Virus record (IMG/VR): IMGVR_UViG_3300027806_000082
Span: 1 to 37,760 of that record
Length of the DNA stretch: 37,760 nucleotides
Reading direction: 5' to 3' (one strand)
Origin: a virus
Notes under the pieces: model-generated
What the model was told of the DNA's origin: nothing
What the model saw: the letters and a program-made list of their open reading frames with translations, nothing else
Databases searched by the model: none
Part shown: one piece after another, positions 19,201 to 26,698 of the stretch
Layout: every line of letters starts with the position of its first letter
How positions within the stretch are numbered: position 1 is the stretch's first letter
Program-made: the position numbers and the translations under genes

Positions 19201-20971
19201 CTAAGCCTCCACTAGCAAAACCTCTGACTGGTCTATTTAATAATAAGCTATTAGTATTAACTATGTTTTGATTTAAAGCTAATATAGATTGATTTAATAA
19301 TGTTAATGTTTGCCCAAGAGTATTTAAAGATGAAGTATTAGCTGATAATGCTGCTGCGCCAGTACCTCCACCGCCTCTAGTTCCACCGCCGCCACCTCCG
19401 CCTCCTGATGGAGTAATACCACCACCTCCGGCTGGACCTCCGCCTCCGAATAAACCTGTTTTAAATCCTGAAAAATATTCAGTTAAAGCTCCTCCAACCT
19501 TAATGCTTGCAAATGTTAATAAAAGAGGTAATATTGGTTTTAATGCTCTAGCTAAATTAATAAAAGAATCAGCTAATGTTAAAGATACCGTCACGAAAGC
19601 TTTAAATGATGTACTATCTCCAATCTCTCTTACTAATGCAAGGAAATTCTCTCTAGTGCGAGCAAACTGCACAGCTAAAGATTGTTGGGCCACTAATGCG
19701 TCCTTTGCTGTTGATGTAGAACCCTTTTGGGCTACTGCTAAGGCTTGTTCAGTAACGGCAAATTGTTGAATTAATGGAATAACCTTACCAATTTGTCTAA
19801 ATCCACCAAGTTCTTCTGTAATTGTAGCAAATTCTGCTGTTCTTGGATCTATCTTGCTTAAGCCTTCGCTTAATCTTCTAGTAGCCTCAAATAATCCAAT
19901 AAATTTACCTTCTGTGTCCTGAAGCTCGATACCAAATTCTCTTAATTGTTCAATTGTTTTGGTTCTTTGAATTCTAGTAAAAATAGTTCTTAAACCAGTT
20001 GCAATTGTTTCTGCACTTTCACGAGTAGTAGCACGAACACTAGTAAAGATAGCAATAAATTCATTTAATGCATCTGTTCCCTGACTGACACCCCTACTAG
20101 CAGAAGCAAACACACCACCAGTACGCTGAATCGCAGCAATAATATCGCTAGCTTCAACAGCAAATGCAGCAGCAACAGCATTGATACTACCTAATGCTGA
20201 ATCTAGTTCTTTAGACTGCAAACCAAACTGTCTTAATGCTGCAATAGCTCCTTCTGTAGTATCTGTTAAACTATCAAATGATGGAGCGAGTGCAGATTTA
20301 GCCAATGCTTCCAAAGCTATTTTAGTATCCTCTGCTGATAAACCAGCCTGTGCTAAAGTTGTAGCAACGGTTAATAAGTCAGAAGACGCTACACCAAGAC
20401 TAGTAGACAATCTAGTGATCTCTTTACTAACATCACCCAATTCGGACACTGATTTTCCGGTAACTTGTGATAATCTTACAATTTCTTGATTAAATTTAAA
20501 AAATTCCTTAAATGCACTATCAAAAGCATTGACTAATCCATAAACTATAGTTGTAACAGTACTAAATGCTGCAAATCTTTTAATAGCCAAACCTGATTGC
20601 TTGCCGAATTCTTCTACTTGAGTACGAGTTTGAGAAATAGATTTACCAGCAGACGATACTGCTCTACTAGTTTTAGCTATACTATTTACATTGGCTGTTG
20701 CTGCTGAATTAATATTATTAAGTGACGCAACCATTGCGCCAAGTGATATATTTAAATTACTAATATTTGTATTAGCACTAATTGCGGCTTTAGATAGATT
20801 GTTTAGTCGAGTAGTAATTGATGTTATGCTTTTAGCTGCATTTTGATTAACATCTAGATTTAGTTTAATTTTAGCATTATTAATATCCTTTTGTATTTTA
20901 GATACAATAGGTTTAATATTGGCTGGGCCTCTTAAATTAATTTGAGCTGTTAGATTAAATGCTGCTGCCAT
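13250..20971 (-). CDS. Tail tape measure protein
   Basis: The protein is 2573 aa, among the longest class of tape measures. It sets tail length and leaves through the tail with the DNA. Residues about 130-420 match the phage tail minor protein domain (PhageMin_Tail type: FNQEIVRLSQVTGKSVSELG, AAAFAVEASDIIAAIQ, TIATGLRTIFTRIQR). A Gly-rich linker lies near 510-535. Two copies of the tape-measure motif GG-x-V...TPGEFV(I/F)xKxA...IG follow near 595-625 and 1260-1295. Hydrophobic stretches near 475-490, 1310-1330 and 1530-1560 could be membrane-active. The C-terminal half is long coiled-coil-like helix. The start ATG has GGAG seven bases upstream and follows a terminator-like hairpin. Several long antisense ORFs lie inside it and are ignored. 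Confidence 0.95.
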   Translation of the reverse strand: MAAAFNLTAQINLRGPANIKPIVSKIQKDINNAKIKLNLDVNQNAAKSITSITTRLNNLSKAAISANTNISNLNISLGAMVASLNNINSAATANVNSIAKTSRAVSSAGKSISQTRTQVEEFGKQSGLAIKRFAAFSTVTTIVYGLVNAFDSAFKEFFKFNQEIVRLSQVTGKSVSELGDVSKEITRLSTSLGVASSDLLTVATTLAQAGLSAEDTKIALEALAKSALAPSFDSLTDTTEGAIAALRQFGLQSKELDSALGSINAVAAAFAVEASDIIAAIQRTGGVFASASRGVSQGTDALNEFIAIFTSVRATTRESAETIATGLRTIFTRIQRTKTIEQLREFGIELQDTEGKFIGLFEATRRLSEGLSKIDPRTAEFATITEELGGFRQIGKVIPLIQQFAVTEQALAVAQKGSTSTAKDALVAQQSLAVQFARTRENFLALVREIGDSTSFKAFVTVSLTLADSFINLARALKPILPLLLTFASIKVGGALTEYFSGFKTGLFGGGGPAGGGGITPSGGGGGGGGTRGGGGTGAAALSANTSSLNTLGQTLTLLNQSILALNQNIVNTNSLLLNRPVRGFASGGLVPGSGNSDTFRANLTPGEFVIRKSAVQAIGIENLARMNSGGEVQKFKDGTKGRGVKRRRGARSKFIELSPEEVDRLSTEDFIKYAKAQAYDIMTTGGSGIAIGREFIEVPESKITADLEKDLTIGPDGKKGFFREKIAPFGSQIATKAPKSDTQKRRERFFDRGRELLMAAAQGIMSPASALSKEKKAEYAPELEQVISDYGLSLAAIPRMKAETASATSTLLDTIKNPLSSFRQSGGKTSLAGVFPGNSAEKIKLAIPKYIASLGDSEPQKVAKANTALQYFDSFISGGVAAKPGHATAFTETINQLLKSGLVQEFARGGYVQKFKEGSTSKGVLAPLKDSDILKSIFGNDIVDDNGNITAPNPIVLKQGSNKGQSIPRIVTPNDIRKNNKNALNSGLDITKIKQAQDKLTQKSVAVSEAKQALQTQALLGKQQAVTEDITRGQQGLANKIMTFGLVGLRYGSGAKGESSLGTFPVEVPPAFSSKDYQNIRGINVGTADEPQQKFIKIITSTISSQLGKDYAEKLQNMLYTGFESSVVNIAKSLSSESGLGASVSDNSSLIQKSIENAGFYNVVGAGLESALNILGAPLTSKDEDTKSIDFPTGLKSASKIFGSAFTNIPTDITRTIGPGGKDATKFIAQIERYFKTPMGKANLALSRFAMGGSVSEEDTVPALLTPGEFVFNKKAAKRIGYGNLNRLNKADKVQGFNKGGVVGYAQGGAVDMIGGAPGVIAAITAVILPQIEKLSSSFGKLDGTIGMFGTALGGAIREASSLTLSAGIALNTVGASKGVVAAGQAGTAISGLVSGALTDTTGKALEKALLKNVDIFGKFDKTVQAISSAPTEELRLQAAQDLQKTFTELDASVQSTKGEIDSLEIANNFGSAINDITLTILTSVTAITALSNAANKAASVTAAYNAVRLPANVAGPVQVAAPGVAAQLLGAFKNLIPWVGAAITVIEVGVQLFGAFNSGLKKSSEQLDRLYKNLDEATKNSQAFSLANATFVDKILPQFTQLKNRGFTGESLRTEVGRTPQIGAINELNFTFRTLLKSRLVAEGIPFSDMSTMQELVDSQRNNLGNFNRIFDETTKDFIQRQFVRAKTETGDITTAEAERQFFALGGANSDAVKRVVENYVGAKNVEIAALRELTNANNKFKLSLVTLDNVLVTLAGRVEMSLGKTMDQFDDLERRLSILGGEPRIQGGEVLRRQIGVLNNLSGASAEDLSAVSSTVSGLLNIQGSSPEQQKLFEELRSQVEAARVIQQELPAVLKEIQSSPQGRAGDALRDQLEEKLGPSLSRITNEGGVLKKIFNELAASVNSTLDGNKESINSVNELIQNNAALSALLKTSEKSQKAYSEIIEATAKIEDKLNEQIKFRLDLESKLIESTTQRLQLEAQEANELNRLLGVTASLSDLNKPFDIAIQQLTKNIGGGIPQAGTTDPRVIVAELNKRRQIAQSLDENIKKNQADIKAKAPLKNLYEKEISAIARLNQALNTIATSGEKTKNALDKIAEAQNKFDTSTELLFEFLDAAENPEQFIKLQQTIESINAAQTNRFTDAAQARLFRTEGTRFLKARGVSDAEIRGLVARAARFVVGTARPTNEAERRAQVQVLGELFAEGRNIGDIIGSYLPEAFKPYLSTIFPNAPGLAVAAGQQQRRIAGEAIEASLLTQMETSQQETTRIFNNFNLELTGLFPAIIENIQRIEAQTRASEQKLISRQQPIPALAEFAQPLSDILSKISQPTVKNFGIAEVDFILTPGALSKEQAKTVTSDFGSAQTATDQIRALNRALFELDTTTEAGRTAAEQIKSLRDELEAAARKININKAAQSMSEQIQGQMEKALRDAERNNGSRSPTVAPPPPGDIYNLQRNRNTPSSQIFDQTIDKFSASTNAIIQPMQDLSTNMSIFKTTAEKLSETLNRFSVEFNKEIKASISHSYTGDVNLNLNDTLDVNIQNNPNRDTQLVQNIYDKVIPVMKETIMKALLG

Positions 20972-20982
20972 TATTTAACTCC

Positions 20983-21025
20983 AAATAAAACAAATATCCC
21001 CAATAGAAATACTCTATGGGGATAT
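20983..21025 (-). terminator. Terminator-like hairpin just upstream of the tape measure gene
   Basis: On the minus strand, ATATCCCCA plus TCTA pairs with its complement around a five-base loop (arms 21013-21025 and 20994-21007, one bulged base), about 13 base pairs. A T-rich run follows (complement of 20983-20993). This has the form of a Rho-independent terminator. It lies in the 84-bp gap between the chaperone-like gene and the tape measure, so it could reduce transcription into the tape measure or act as an RNA processing site. Confidence 0.65.
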
Positions 21026-21055
21026 AAGTTATGAAATATATGATATAATTTATTT

Positions 21056-21895
21056 TTAGTCTTTTGTTGATTCTGATGTTGGATTTGAATCATTATTATT
21101 ATCCACCAGTACTGGTTTACCTTCATCGTCTAAAAATGGCTGAAAATCAACAATATATTCTCCACTATCATCCACTAAATTACCATCTTTATCAACAAAT
21201 TTACCATCTTCATTAATAAATCTTCCATTTTTATCTAATAATCTACCCTCTTCATCTACCAATCTGCCTTTTTCGTCAACCAATTCTAAGTTTTCATTAA
21301 CAAATTTATATTTAATTAAAAACTTATTTTCTGGTAATTTTTTCTCAAAATCACTATCCAATCCATACATTAATGAGGCTAATTTTTGAGCACCTAATAA
21401 GGCAACAGGATCGGTTGACCTATTAATGTAGTCATCATATCCTTTAAAATATGGTTTCTTAGTATCTTTATACACCACACAGGCCGAAACAAGATAATTG
21501 AATCGTGCATTATCAGCTTGACCTTCAGCGGTATGAGTGTCTAAACTAGTTTTAACCGAGATTAATTCTCGTAGTTCTTCTCTTAATTTTTTAATTTCCA
21601 ATGCTAAACTTTTAGCCTTTTTAAGAGATATGCCGCCCTTAGATAATAATTTATCATTATTAGCTATTTGTTTTTGTACAGTGACAAATTGTAACTCTTT
21701 TTTATCATCCCATAAACCTTGCTCTTTAAGCAAATCGTCGAGTCTTGCTCTAACTATAGAACCAGATTTAACAGCATCGGAGAATGCTTGATTATATATT
21801 TTTTGAGCTTCTCTTTGCTCATTAACATTAGTGGCCTTAATTTCAAAAACAGTATCTATGCCATCAATATTTACAGTAAAATTGTTATCAAACAT
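21056..21895 (-). CDS. Tail-assembly-chaperone-like protein with heptad repeat
   Basis: The protein is 279 aa from the ATG at 21895, preferred over 21907 because GGAG is six bases upstream of it. The N-terminal ~145 residues are paralogous to the 350-aa protein encoded at 22196-23248: both have a β-hairpin start, a GLWDDKKE/YNIWNDNKE motif, then a helical region ending in a VYKD segment. Position between tail tube and tape measure is where tail assembly chaperones (lambda gpG/gpGT type) are found. Near the C-terminus six 7-residue units of the type LVDEEGR follow each other, then an acidic tail. The repeat may bind metal or form a solenoid. The usual frameshifted extension is not apparent here. 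Chaperone role is from position plus paralogy. Confidence 0.6.
   Translation of the reverse strand: MFDNNFTVNIDGIDTVFEIKATNVNEQREAQKIYNQAFSDAVKSGSIVRARLDDLLKEQGLWDDKKELQFVTVQKQIANNDKLLSKGGISLKKAKSLALEIKKLREELRELISVKTSLDTHTAEGQADNARFNYLVSACVVYKDTKKPYFKGYDDYINRSTDPVALLGAQKLASLMYGLDSDFEKKLPENKFLIKYKFVNENLELVDEKGRLVDEEGRLLDKNGRFINEDGKFVDKDGNLVDDSGEYIVDFQPFLDDEGKPVLVDNNNDSNPTSESTKD
21158..21283. repeat. 21-bp tandem repeats encoding six heptads
   Basis: Six in-frame units of 21 bp encode LVDEKGR, LVDEEGR, LLDKNGR, FINEDGK, FVDKDGN and LVDDSGE. The pattern is hydrophobic pair, Asp/Asn, acidic/basic, Gly, basic. The units have diverged at the DNA level but the period is exact. Two of them resemble the DxDG core of calcium loops. 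Confidence 0.85.
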
Positions 21896-22193
21896 TGCGA
21901 TCTCCATTCTTAGGTTTTAATAGAAAATTATAATTATATTTATATTTTGAATCATGATTAATAAAATCATCTAATTCGTTTATAGCTGATCTTATTTGAT
22001 GATTACCATGATTTAACAATTCGTATCTCAAATCCTCCCATTTATCTCTAAAGAATTCTTCTTTTTCGTTGGTTGGTTCGTGTCCATGATTCCATAAATA
22101 TCCAAACGCTTGTTCAAATCTAGAAATACTACCTATCATTAAAGTTTTGAATCTTTTTTCAATATTTTGTATAATTTTATTTTGATCGTTCAT
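21888..22193 (-). CDS. Conserved small tail-assembly-region protein
   Basis: The protein is 101 aa and highly charged, with FKTLMIGSISRFEQAFGYLW and then EFFRDKWEDLRYELLNHGN-QIRSAINELDDFI. I recall this arrangement as a conserved small phage protein encoded next to tail-assembly genes (a TMIG...RFE..FG.LW...LNHGN.QIR pattern). It is probably all-helical and cytoplasmic, acting in tail assembly. It starts three bases after the end of the 350-aa gene, and its end overlaps the start region of the next chaperone-like gene, which places it between two paralogues. No enzymatic motif is visible. Confidence 0.65.
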   Translation of the reverse strand: MNDQNKIIQNIEKRFKTLMIGSISRFEQAFGYLWNHGHEPTNEKEEFFRDKWEDLRYELLNHGNHQIRSAINELDDFINHDSKYKYNYNFLLKPKNGDRNV

Positions 22194-22195
22194 AA

Positions 22196-23248
22196 TTATC
22201 CTTTCAGTCTATCTTTTTGCATTGTCATTGCTTGTTGTTGTAATTCTCTTTTCACATGAGGCACCTCTGACCATGGAATTGATTTATCAATATTGTTTAG
22301 AGCTAATTTTTGCATATTTTTAATATCTTTATTAGTTTGATTATCATTTAAGCTATATATTTCTTTCATCTCTTCCTTATTATTAGTCATAACGAAAACT
22401 TCTCCAACATCTTTTTTATCTAATCCATATTTTTCTGTAATTATCTTTTGTTTTTTCTCTTTAATAGATTTATCATTTTGATATAATAACCAACCGTCTA
22501 AAGCATCATTATCATTAATTATTTCTTCTGTTGGGGCTTCGAGATGTTCTCTAATAGCATCCAGAGTCCTGGAAAAATTAATTAAAGATCGTTGTTCGTC
22601 CGTTAAATTTCTAATATTAGTACCAAAAACATTGTCTTTATTAGATGTCCAATATGACTTCCACAAATCGTGTCTAGCTACTGCTTTAATGTCCTCATTT
22701 CCTAATGTATTATTATGAATTTCTGCAATAATTTGATGTAAATAATTTGCATCTATAGATTCAAAATCATCATTAAAAACTCTTACACTATCTTTATACA
22801 CCATGGTGTAGATCAGATATTGATTTTTCATATTTTGAGCATAATACTCAAGTGTTAGATGATCAAAGTGATGTTTTTCTATATAAGCTTTATTTATACT
22901 ATCATTAAGATTATTAATTATTAATTTAATTTGATTTTTTTTAGTAATCGTATTAAAATTAAGATAATATTCTATTTTAGTCTTATCTAAAGCTTCTAGT
23001 AATTTTTTAAAGTCTTGTTCTTTATTATCATTCCAAATATTATATTTAACGAGCAATCTTTTAATAGATTCTTCGGATATCCAGCTATCGCTATATTTAT
23101 TACTAGATAAGATATTCTTATAAAAACAATGAGCCTGGTATTTTTCTTCAATACCAGGCATCACTATTTTATAATTTATATTATTAACTTCTATATAAAA
23201 ATATCCATTAATAATTCTATATAGAGTATCTTCAATATCAAGTTCCAC
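22196..23248 (-). CDS. Tail-assembly-chaperone-like protein, GTG start
   Basis: The protein is 350 aa. It starts with GTG at 23248, supported by AAGGA six bases upstream; the nearby ATG is out of frame and closes at once. The N-terminal ~150 residues are paralogous to the 279-aa protein two genes downstream (INGYFYIEVNNINYKI, RLLVKYNIWNDNKE, IYTMVYKD). The C-terminal part is different: LWKSYW, LDAIREHLEAPTEEI, then NDNDALDGWLLYQ and a basic amphipathic end. A DALDGW segment like this is familiar from tail or baseplate assembly proteins of other large phages. It lies directly after the tail tube gene, as expected for a chaperone that keeps the tape measure soluble. Function is inferred. Confidence 0.6.
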   Translation of the reverse strand: MELDIEDTLYRIINGYFYIEVNNINYKIVMPGIEEKYQAHCFYKNILSSNKYSDSWISEESIKRLLVKYNIWNDNKEQDFKKLLEALDKTKIEYYLNFNTITKKNQIKLIINNLNDSINKAYIEKHHFDHLTLEYYAQNMKNQYLIYTMVYKDSVRVFNDDFESIDANYLHQIIAEIHNNTLGNEDIKAVARHDLWKSYWTSNKDNVFGTNIRNLTDEQRSLINFSRTLDAIREHLEAPTEEIINDNDALDGWLLYQNDKSIKEKKQKIITEKYGLDKKDVGEVFVMTNNKEEMKEIYSLNDNQTNKDIKNMQKLALNNIDKSIPWSEVPHVKRELQQQAMTMQKDRLKG

Positions 23249-23274
23249 ACCGCATCCTTATTAAAAATTATCAA

Positions 23275-24189
23275 TTAGCCAGTGATAGTCAATTCATTAT
23301 AGGTAATATAAGTATATGTTTCAGTAACATTACCACCACCAGTATCGCCACCACTATAACTTACGCTCTGTAATGAACAACCGCTGCCTAAATCGAAAGT
23401 ATAAGCAATTATTCCATCGCTATCGCACAATTTAATTACAATGGGTTCTTTCTGAATATCAATACCTACGCATTCACCTGAAGTTTCATCAAATGATGGA
23501 CCAGCAAGAACATTTGCGTTTTCACCATCTGAAATAACATCAAAAGATACTGTAATTTCAAGAGGGAAATTAACAAAACGATGAAATGGAGCTAATTGAC
23601 CTAGAGCAAACATTTTTTCTCTACCAAGATCAGCACTAATACTAATTTGACTTAGTCTTCTACCGCTTACCATGGTTGGTAATGTACTATCTCCAATCTT
23701 GACATTTTGTCTACGTAATACTCTTTCATTTGGATTAGCTGGTGGAGTTATAACCGTGCCTCCAACAGCTTTGTGACTGCCAACAAATACGAGTTCTTCT
23801 GTTAAATTACCATCAACAGGAAATGTATAGGTTAATGAACTAACATAACAACCAGTCATAGTGACAGCTGCTGTATGTGGAGCTGCGACAAAATCTTGTG
23901 TTTCGTCATCAACAGCTAATACTATTTCGCTTTGATCATTAGCATTTTCTACTAATGAACCACCACCAGTAGCCAACTCCCAGATAGTTGGATATCCATC
24001 CAAAGCCTTACTAATTGTGATTTCCACATCTGGATCAGTAGCTATATTGTCATAAATTGCTAATCTGCCTAATTGGAATACTTGTTCTAGATTAAAATTA
24101 GTATTTAATCCAACACTTTGCGCACCTACGACAACAGTGCCGTTTACGCCTACAGCATGACTAGCATAAAAAATTCTTTTGTTTGGCAT
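23275..24189 (-). CDS. Major tail tube protein
   Basis: The protein is 304 aa, β-rich, with the tube-type pattern VEITISKALDGYPTIWELA near residues 55-75, SSLTYTFPVDGNLTEELVFVG near 117-137 and an ISISADLGREKMFALGQ segment typical of tube subunits. It forms the hexameric rings through which DNA passes. Position immediately upstream of the chaperone and tape-measure genes supports this. The gene is visibly richer in GC-ending codons than its neighbours, as expected for an abundant virion protein. GGAG precedes the ATG by about eight bases in a 47-bp gap that also holds a TATAAT-like box. Confidence 0.8.
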   Translation of the reverse strand: MPNKRIFYASHAVGVNGTVVVGAQSVGLNTNFNLEQVFQLGRLAIYDNIATDPDVEITISKALDGYPTIWELATGGGSLVENANDQSEIVLAVDDETQDFVAAPHTAAVTMTGCYVSSLTYTFPVDGNLTEELVFVGSHKAVGGTVITPPANPNERVLRRQNVKIGDSTLPTMVSGRRLSQISISADLGREKMFALGQLAPFHRFVNFPLEITVSFDVISDGENANVLAGPSFDETSGECVGIDIQKEPIVIKLCDSDGIIAYTFDLGSGCSLQSVSYSGGDTGGGNVTETYTYITYNELTITG

Positions 24190-24236
24190 TTGGAATTCTC
24201 CATTATAAAGTGTGTTGCTAGCTAATAATACACCAA

Positions 24237-25271
24237 TTAATTATTAATTTCAGAAATTGTCTCAACGGTTAGTTTTACATTCGCTTCTGATAAAAATGGA
24301 CTAAAAGATTGAACCTCAGAAGCAAAAATATCGGTCAATCTAGCATTTAACCATATATAATCATTATCAAAAATTAAATCCCCATAATTTAATCTATCAG
24401 GATTTAAAGTACCATCAATATTAAATGGCTGAACTCCATCTAATATTACTAGATTGGTGTCATACATTCTAATAAATTTATCTTGTTGTAATCGAAGAAT
24501 ATCTATTAAATTATTTCTATCAGCCATATTTTCAGCAACAATGTGTAACATAATTTCTTGTTTCATCACAAGAGATTTATCTCCTAATTGAAATGGTTTA
24601 GATAATCCTCTAGCAATAGATTCTATAATAATTGCTGGTAATTGTACACGATTGTTACTTAGTATACTAAAATCTCCTTTATTTAATTGATTAAAATGAG
24701 CTAGATTATCATCTGTTTTATATTGTAATTGTTGCCACCATTTAGCATTATCATAACTATATACCTGAACCCATCTATATGAATATTCCATTTCTACTAT
24801 AGAATTTAAATTAATTGGATTATTGAATATAACTCTACTATTAATATAATCTATCTTATAAGCATATTGACCTATTGTATTTAATGGATAAAATACGTTA
24901 TTAACGTATATACCATTAATTAATACTGGCGATGAGGTTTGCACATATGGTGACGGACATGGATCACTAGTGGTTTCTCCAACAGGAGTAATACATCTTG
25001 TGTATGTAATATCATTTTCCCAAATCCAATCTTTTCTAATGGTTTGCCATACTTGTCCATTTTGATAATTAGGATCCTCTGTGGGTTTTAATTTTGATAA
25101 TGGATTATTATAGATATTTGTTTGATTTCTTTGAACATTAATAAAGCCACCGATATTTAAAAATCCCCACTCAAGAAAAGACTTAATATTATTTTCTATT
25201 TGAGCAAGTATTAGTTTCTCGCCTATGCTAGAAACTCCGCTAAATTTTTCATTACCATATGTAAACGCCAT
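24237..25271 (-). CDS. Virion structural protein, probable neck / tail-completion protein
   Basis: The protein is 344 aa. Conserved-looking blocks are VYSYDNAKWWQQLQY (about 165-180), RVQLPAIIIESIARGLSKPFQLG (about 206-228) and AENMADRNNLIDILRLQQDKF. As I recall, this set is found in a structural protein of marine and other large siphoviruses encoded just before the tail tube. A Cys-Pro-Ser segment (DPCPSP, residues about 102-110) interrupts the first domain, like the hinges of the distal tail proteins. Its place between neck proteins and tail tube suggests a tail-terminator or connector role. It starts with ATG right at the end of the preceding gene (AAAGGA upstream). No enzymatic motif. Confidence 0.6.
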   Translation of the reverse strand: MAFTYGNEKFSGVSSIGEKLILAQIENNIKSFLEWGFLNIGGFINVQRNQTNIYNNPLSKLKPTEDPNYQNGQVWQTIRKDWIWENDITYTRCITPVGETTSDPCPSPYVQTSSPVLINGIYVNNVFYPLNTIGQYAYKIDYINSRVIFNNPINLNSIVEMEYSYRWVQVYSYDNAKWWQQLQYKTDDNLAHFNQLNKGDFSILSNNRVQLPAIIIESIARGLSKPFQLGDKSLVMKQEIMLHIVAENMADRNNLIDILRLQQDKFIRMYDTNLVILDGVQPFNIDGTLNPDRLNYGDLIFDNDYIWLNARLTDIFASEVQSFSPFLSEANVKLTVETISEINN

Positions 25272-25272
25272 A

Positions 25273-25920
25273 TCATGTGTCCTTTAATGCTTTAGATAAT
25301 ATGCTATTTATAGTAGAATCAACAGAATCGATAGATCTGGTAATCCAATTATTATTTATTGTTCCAGAATAAGTACTGGGTACCGACCACTTTCCAGCTA
25401 CAGCACCTTTCATAATAGCCATACCTGTTCTTGATCTGGGGTTAGGACCTAGTTCAATATTATATTCTTTAATAATAGTCTTATTGCCAAATAATAATAA
25501 CCACTCCAACCAATTAAGAGTATCTCCTTTTTCAGTAATAAATGTAGCATCAGAGGATCCTAGAACATCACTAAAATCTCTCTTAATCATACTAATTTTA
25601 AAGCCTCCACTTAAAGTATTTCTACTAATTTTAGTATTTTTGTATTCTACTGATATATCTTGCCAAAAATTAACAATTGAATTAACTCTAGTATCACTAT
25701 CTGGTAAACCAAACTCAGCTTTTAATTGACCATATAATAATGATGAATATTCTGGTGCTTTTTTAATTGCTTCAATAATAGTATCCTTAATTTGTACAGA
25801 TACTTTATTAAATAATTTATTGAGATATTTGTCAACTTCCGGAAGTAATGCTTCTAGTATTTTTTTATTTATTTGACTTTCAGTTTCTTCTAATTTTAAA
25901 AATCCTGATAAATTTACCAT
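25273..25920 (-). CDS. Head-tail joining / neck protein
   Basis: The protein is 215 aa. After a helical N-terminus the central block WLEWLLLFGNKTIIKEYNI...GPNPRSRTGMAIM followed by W-S-VP...Y-GT..NNWITR is a strong match to a conserved neck-type protein found in many siphoviruses (HK97 gp10-like region). It would line or seal the head-tail joint. Start and stop overlap by one base with the upstream gene (TAATG), so translation is coupled. Confidence 0.65.
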   Translation of the reverse strand: MVNLSGFLKLEETESQINKKILEALLPEVDKYLNKLFNKVSVQIKDTIIEAIKKAPEYSSLLYGQLKAEFGLPDSDTRVNSIVNFWQDISVEYKNTKISRNTLSGGFKISMIKRDFSDVLGSSDATFITEKGDTLNWLEWLLLFGNKTIIKEYNIELGPNPRSRTGMAIMKGAVAGKWSVPSTYSGTINNNWITRSIDSVDSTINSILSKALKDT

Positions 25921-26450
25921 TATTGCACATTTTGCCAGGTGGTAATAATAAAAGAATTATCTCCAAAACCAACAGGTATTGGATCTCTGTGTCTAATAAA
26001 TTTAGTATTAGTTAAATTTGTAATATTAGTATCAACAATAATATATGATGCATTTTTAAGTTTAGCATAAATATCTATTGATGATAAAGACTGTATCATG
26101 CCGTCCACAAAGTTTACATTATTTAATTCTAATTGATCCATACCAAAAAATACAGGTTTAATAATACCTAAATATACAGTTTCTTCAGAAGAGAATGTTA
26201 GACTACCAGCACCTATACAGTATGGACAAACTTGACCATTAACAAATGGTATTGGTCCGCCTGTTTGGTATTGATTACTAGATCTTTGATTAATTGGATC
26301 GTAAACACAATTGGGACAGTCGCTTAATTTTGTATTATCAAAATATAGTTTACACGGTACAGTTAATGCAGTATCTTCTAAGAGAGCTAATATAGCATCT
26401 TTAAATATTTGTTTAAATTGAGGTGTGATAATACCTGTAAAATTACTCAT
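25920..26450 (-). CDS. Head-tail connector protein with CxxC zinc pairs
   Basis: The protein is 176 aa. It contains CPNC (about residues 45-48) and CPYC (about 76-79), a likely four-Cys zinc site in a long loop, with an N-Q-x-S...TGGPIPF stretch between. The C-terminal half is β-rich. The gene sits between a fibre cassette and the neck protein and overlaps the previous gene by ATGA. A connector or stopper role is inferred from position; the zinc site is seen directly. Confidence 0.55.
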   Translation of the reverse strand: MSNFTGIITPQFKQIFKDAILALLEDTALTVPCKLYFDNTKLSDCPNCVYDPINQRSSNQYQTGGPIPFVNGQVCPYCIGAGSLTFSSEETVYLGIIKPVFFGMDQLELNNVNFVDGMIQSLSSIDIYAKLKNASYIIVDTNITNLTNTKFIRHRDPIPVGFGDNSFIITTWQNVQ

Positions 26451-26698
26451 ATATTTATTTCTAATAATGGATTAATGATTAATAGTTCTGACGGGCTTAT
26501 AGCATTTTCAATTCTAGAATCAGACGGAGCATCTCTTAATTTTTGTTTAAGAATAGCTATATTATGTTGCTCTACACTATTATTGTTTTCGATAGCTCGT
26601 AAATATAAAATATCTAATTTTTCAAATATGGTTTTTCTATTGATTCTAATTTTATTTTTCCATATCTGCCTAGCTATATCCATATTAATTGTGATCAT
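26447..26698 (-). CDS. Small tail/fibre assembly chaperone-like protein
   Basis: The protein is 83 aa: MDIARQIWKNKIR, a helical middle with LDILYLRAIENN, then KQKLRDAPSD..IENAISPSEL. A helix ending in KQ.LRD with a short C-terminal pro-rich part recalls C-terminal domains of phage tail fibre assembly chaperones (Caudo_TAP type). A second in-frame ATG five codons in may be the real start. The gene overlaps its neighbours on both sides (ATGA type). Confidence 0.5.
   Translation of the reverse strand: MITINMDIARQIWKNKIRINRKTIFEKLDILYLRAIENNNSVEQHNIAILKQKLRDAPSDSRIENAISPSELLIINPLLEINI

Noticed and set aside
19375-19445. Poly-Gly GC-rich patch in the tape measure as a separate element
   Set aside because: In frame and explained as a flexible Gly linker after the conserved tape-measure domain.
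22194-22215. Programmed frameshift at the end of the first chaperone-like gene
   Set aside because: The sequence there has no X-XXY-YYZ heptamer; the next gene has its own start.
24190-24236. TATAAT box upstream of the tail tube gene as a promoter
   Set aside because: No -35 element at a suitable distance and the start of transcription would fall on the ribosome-binding site; left as a note only.
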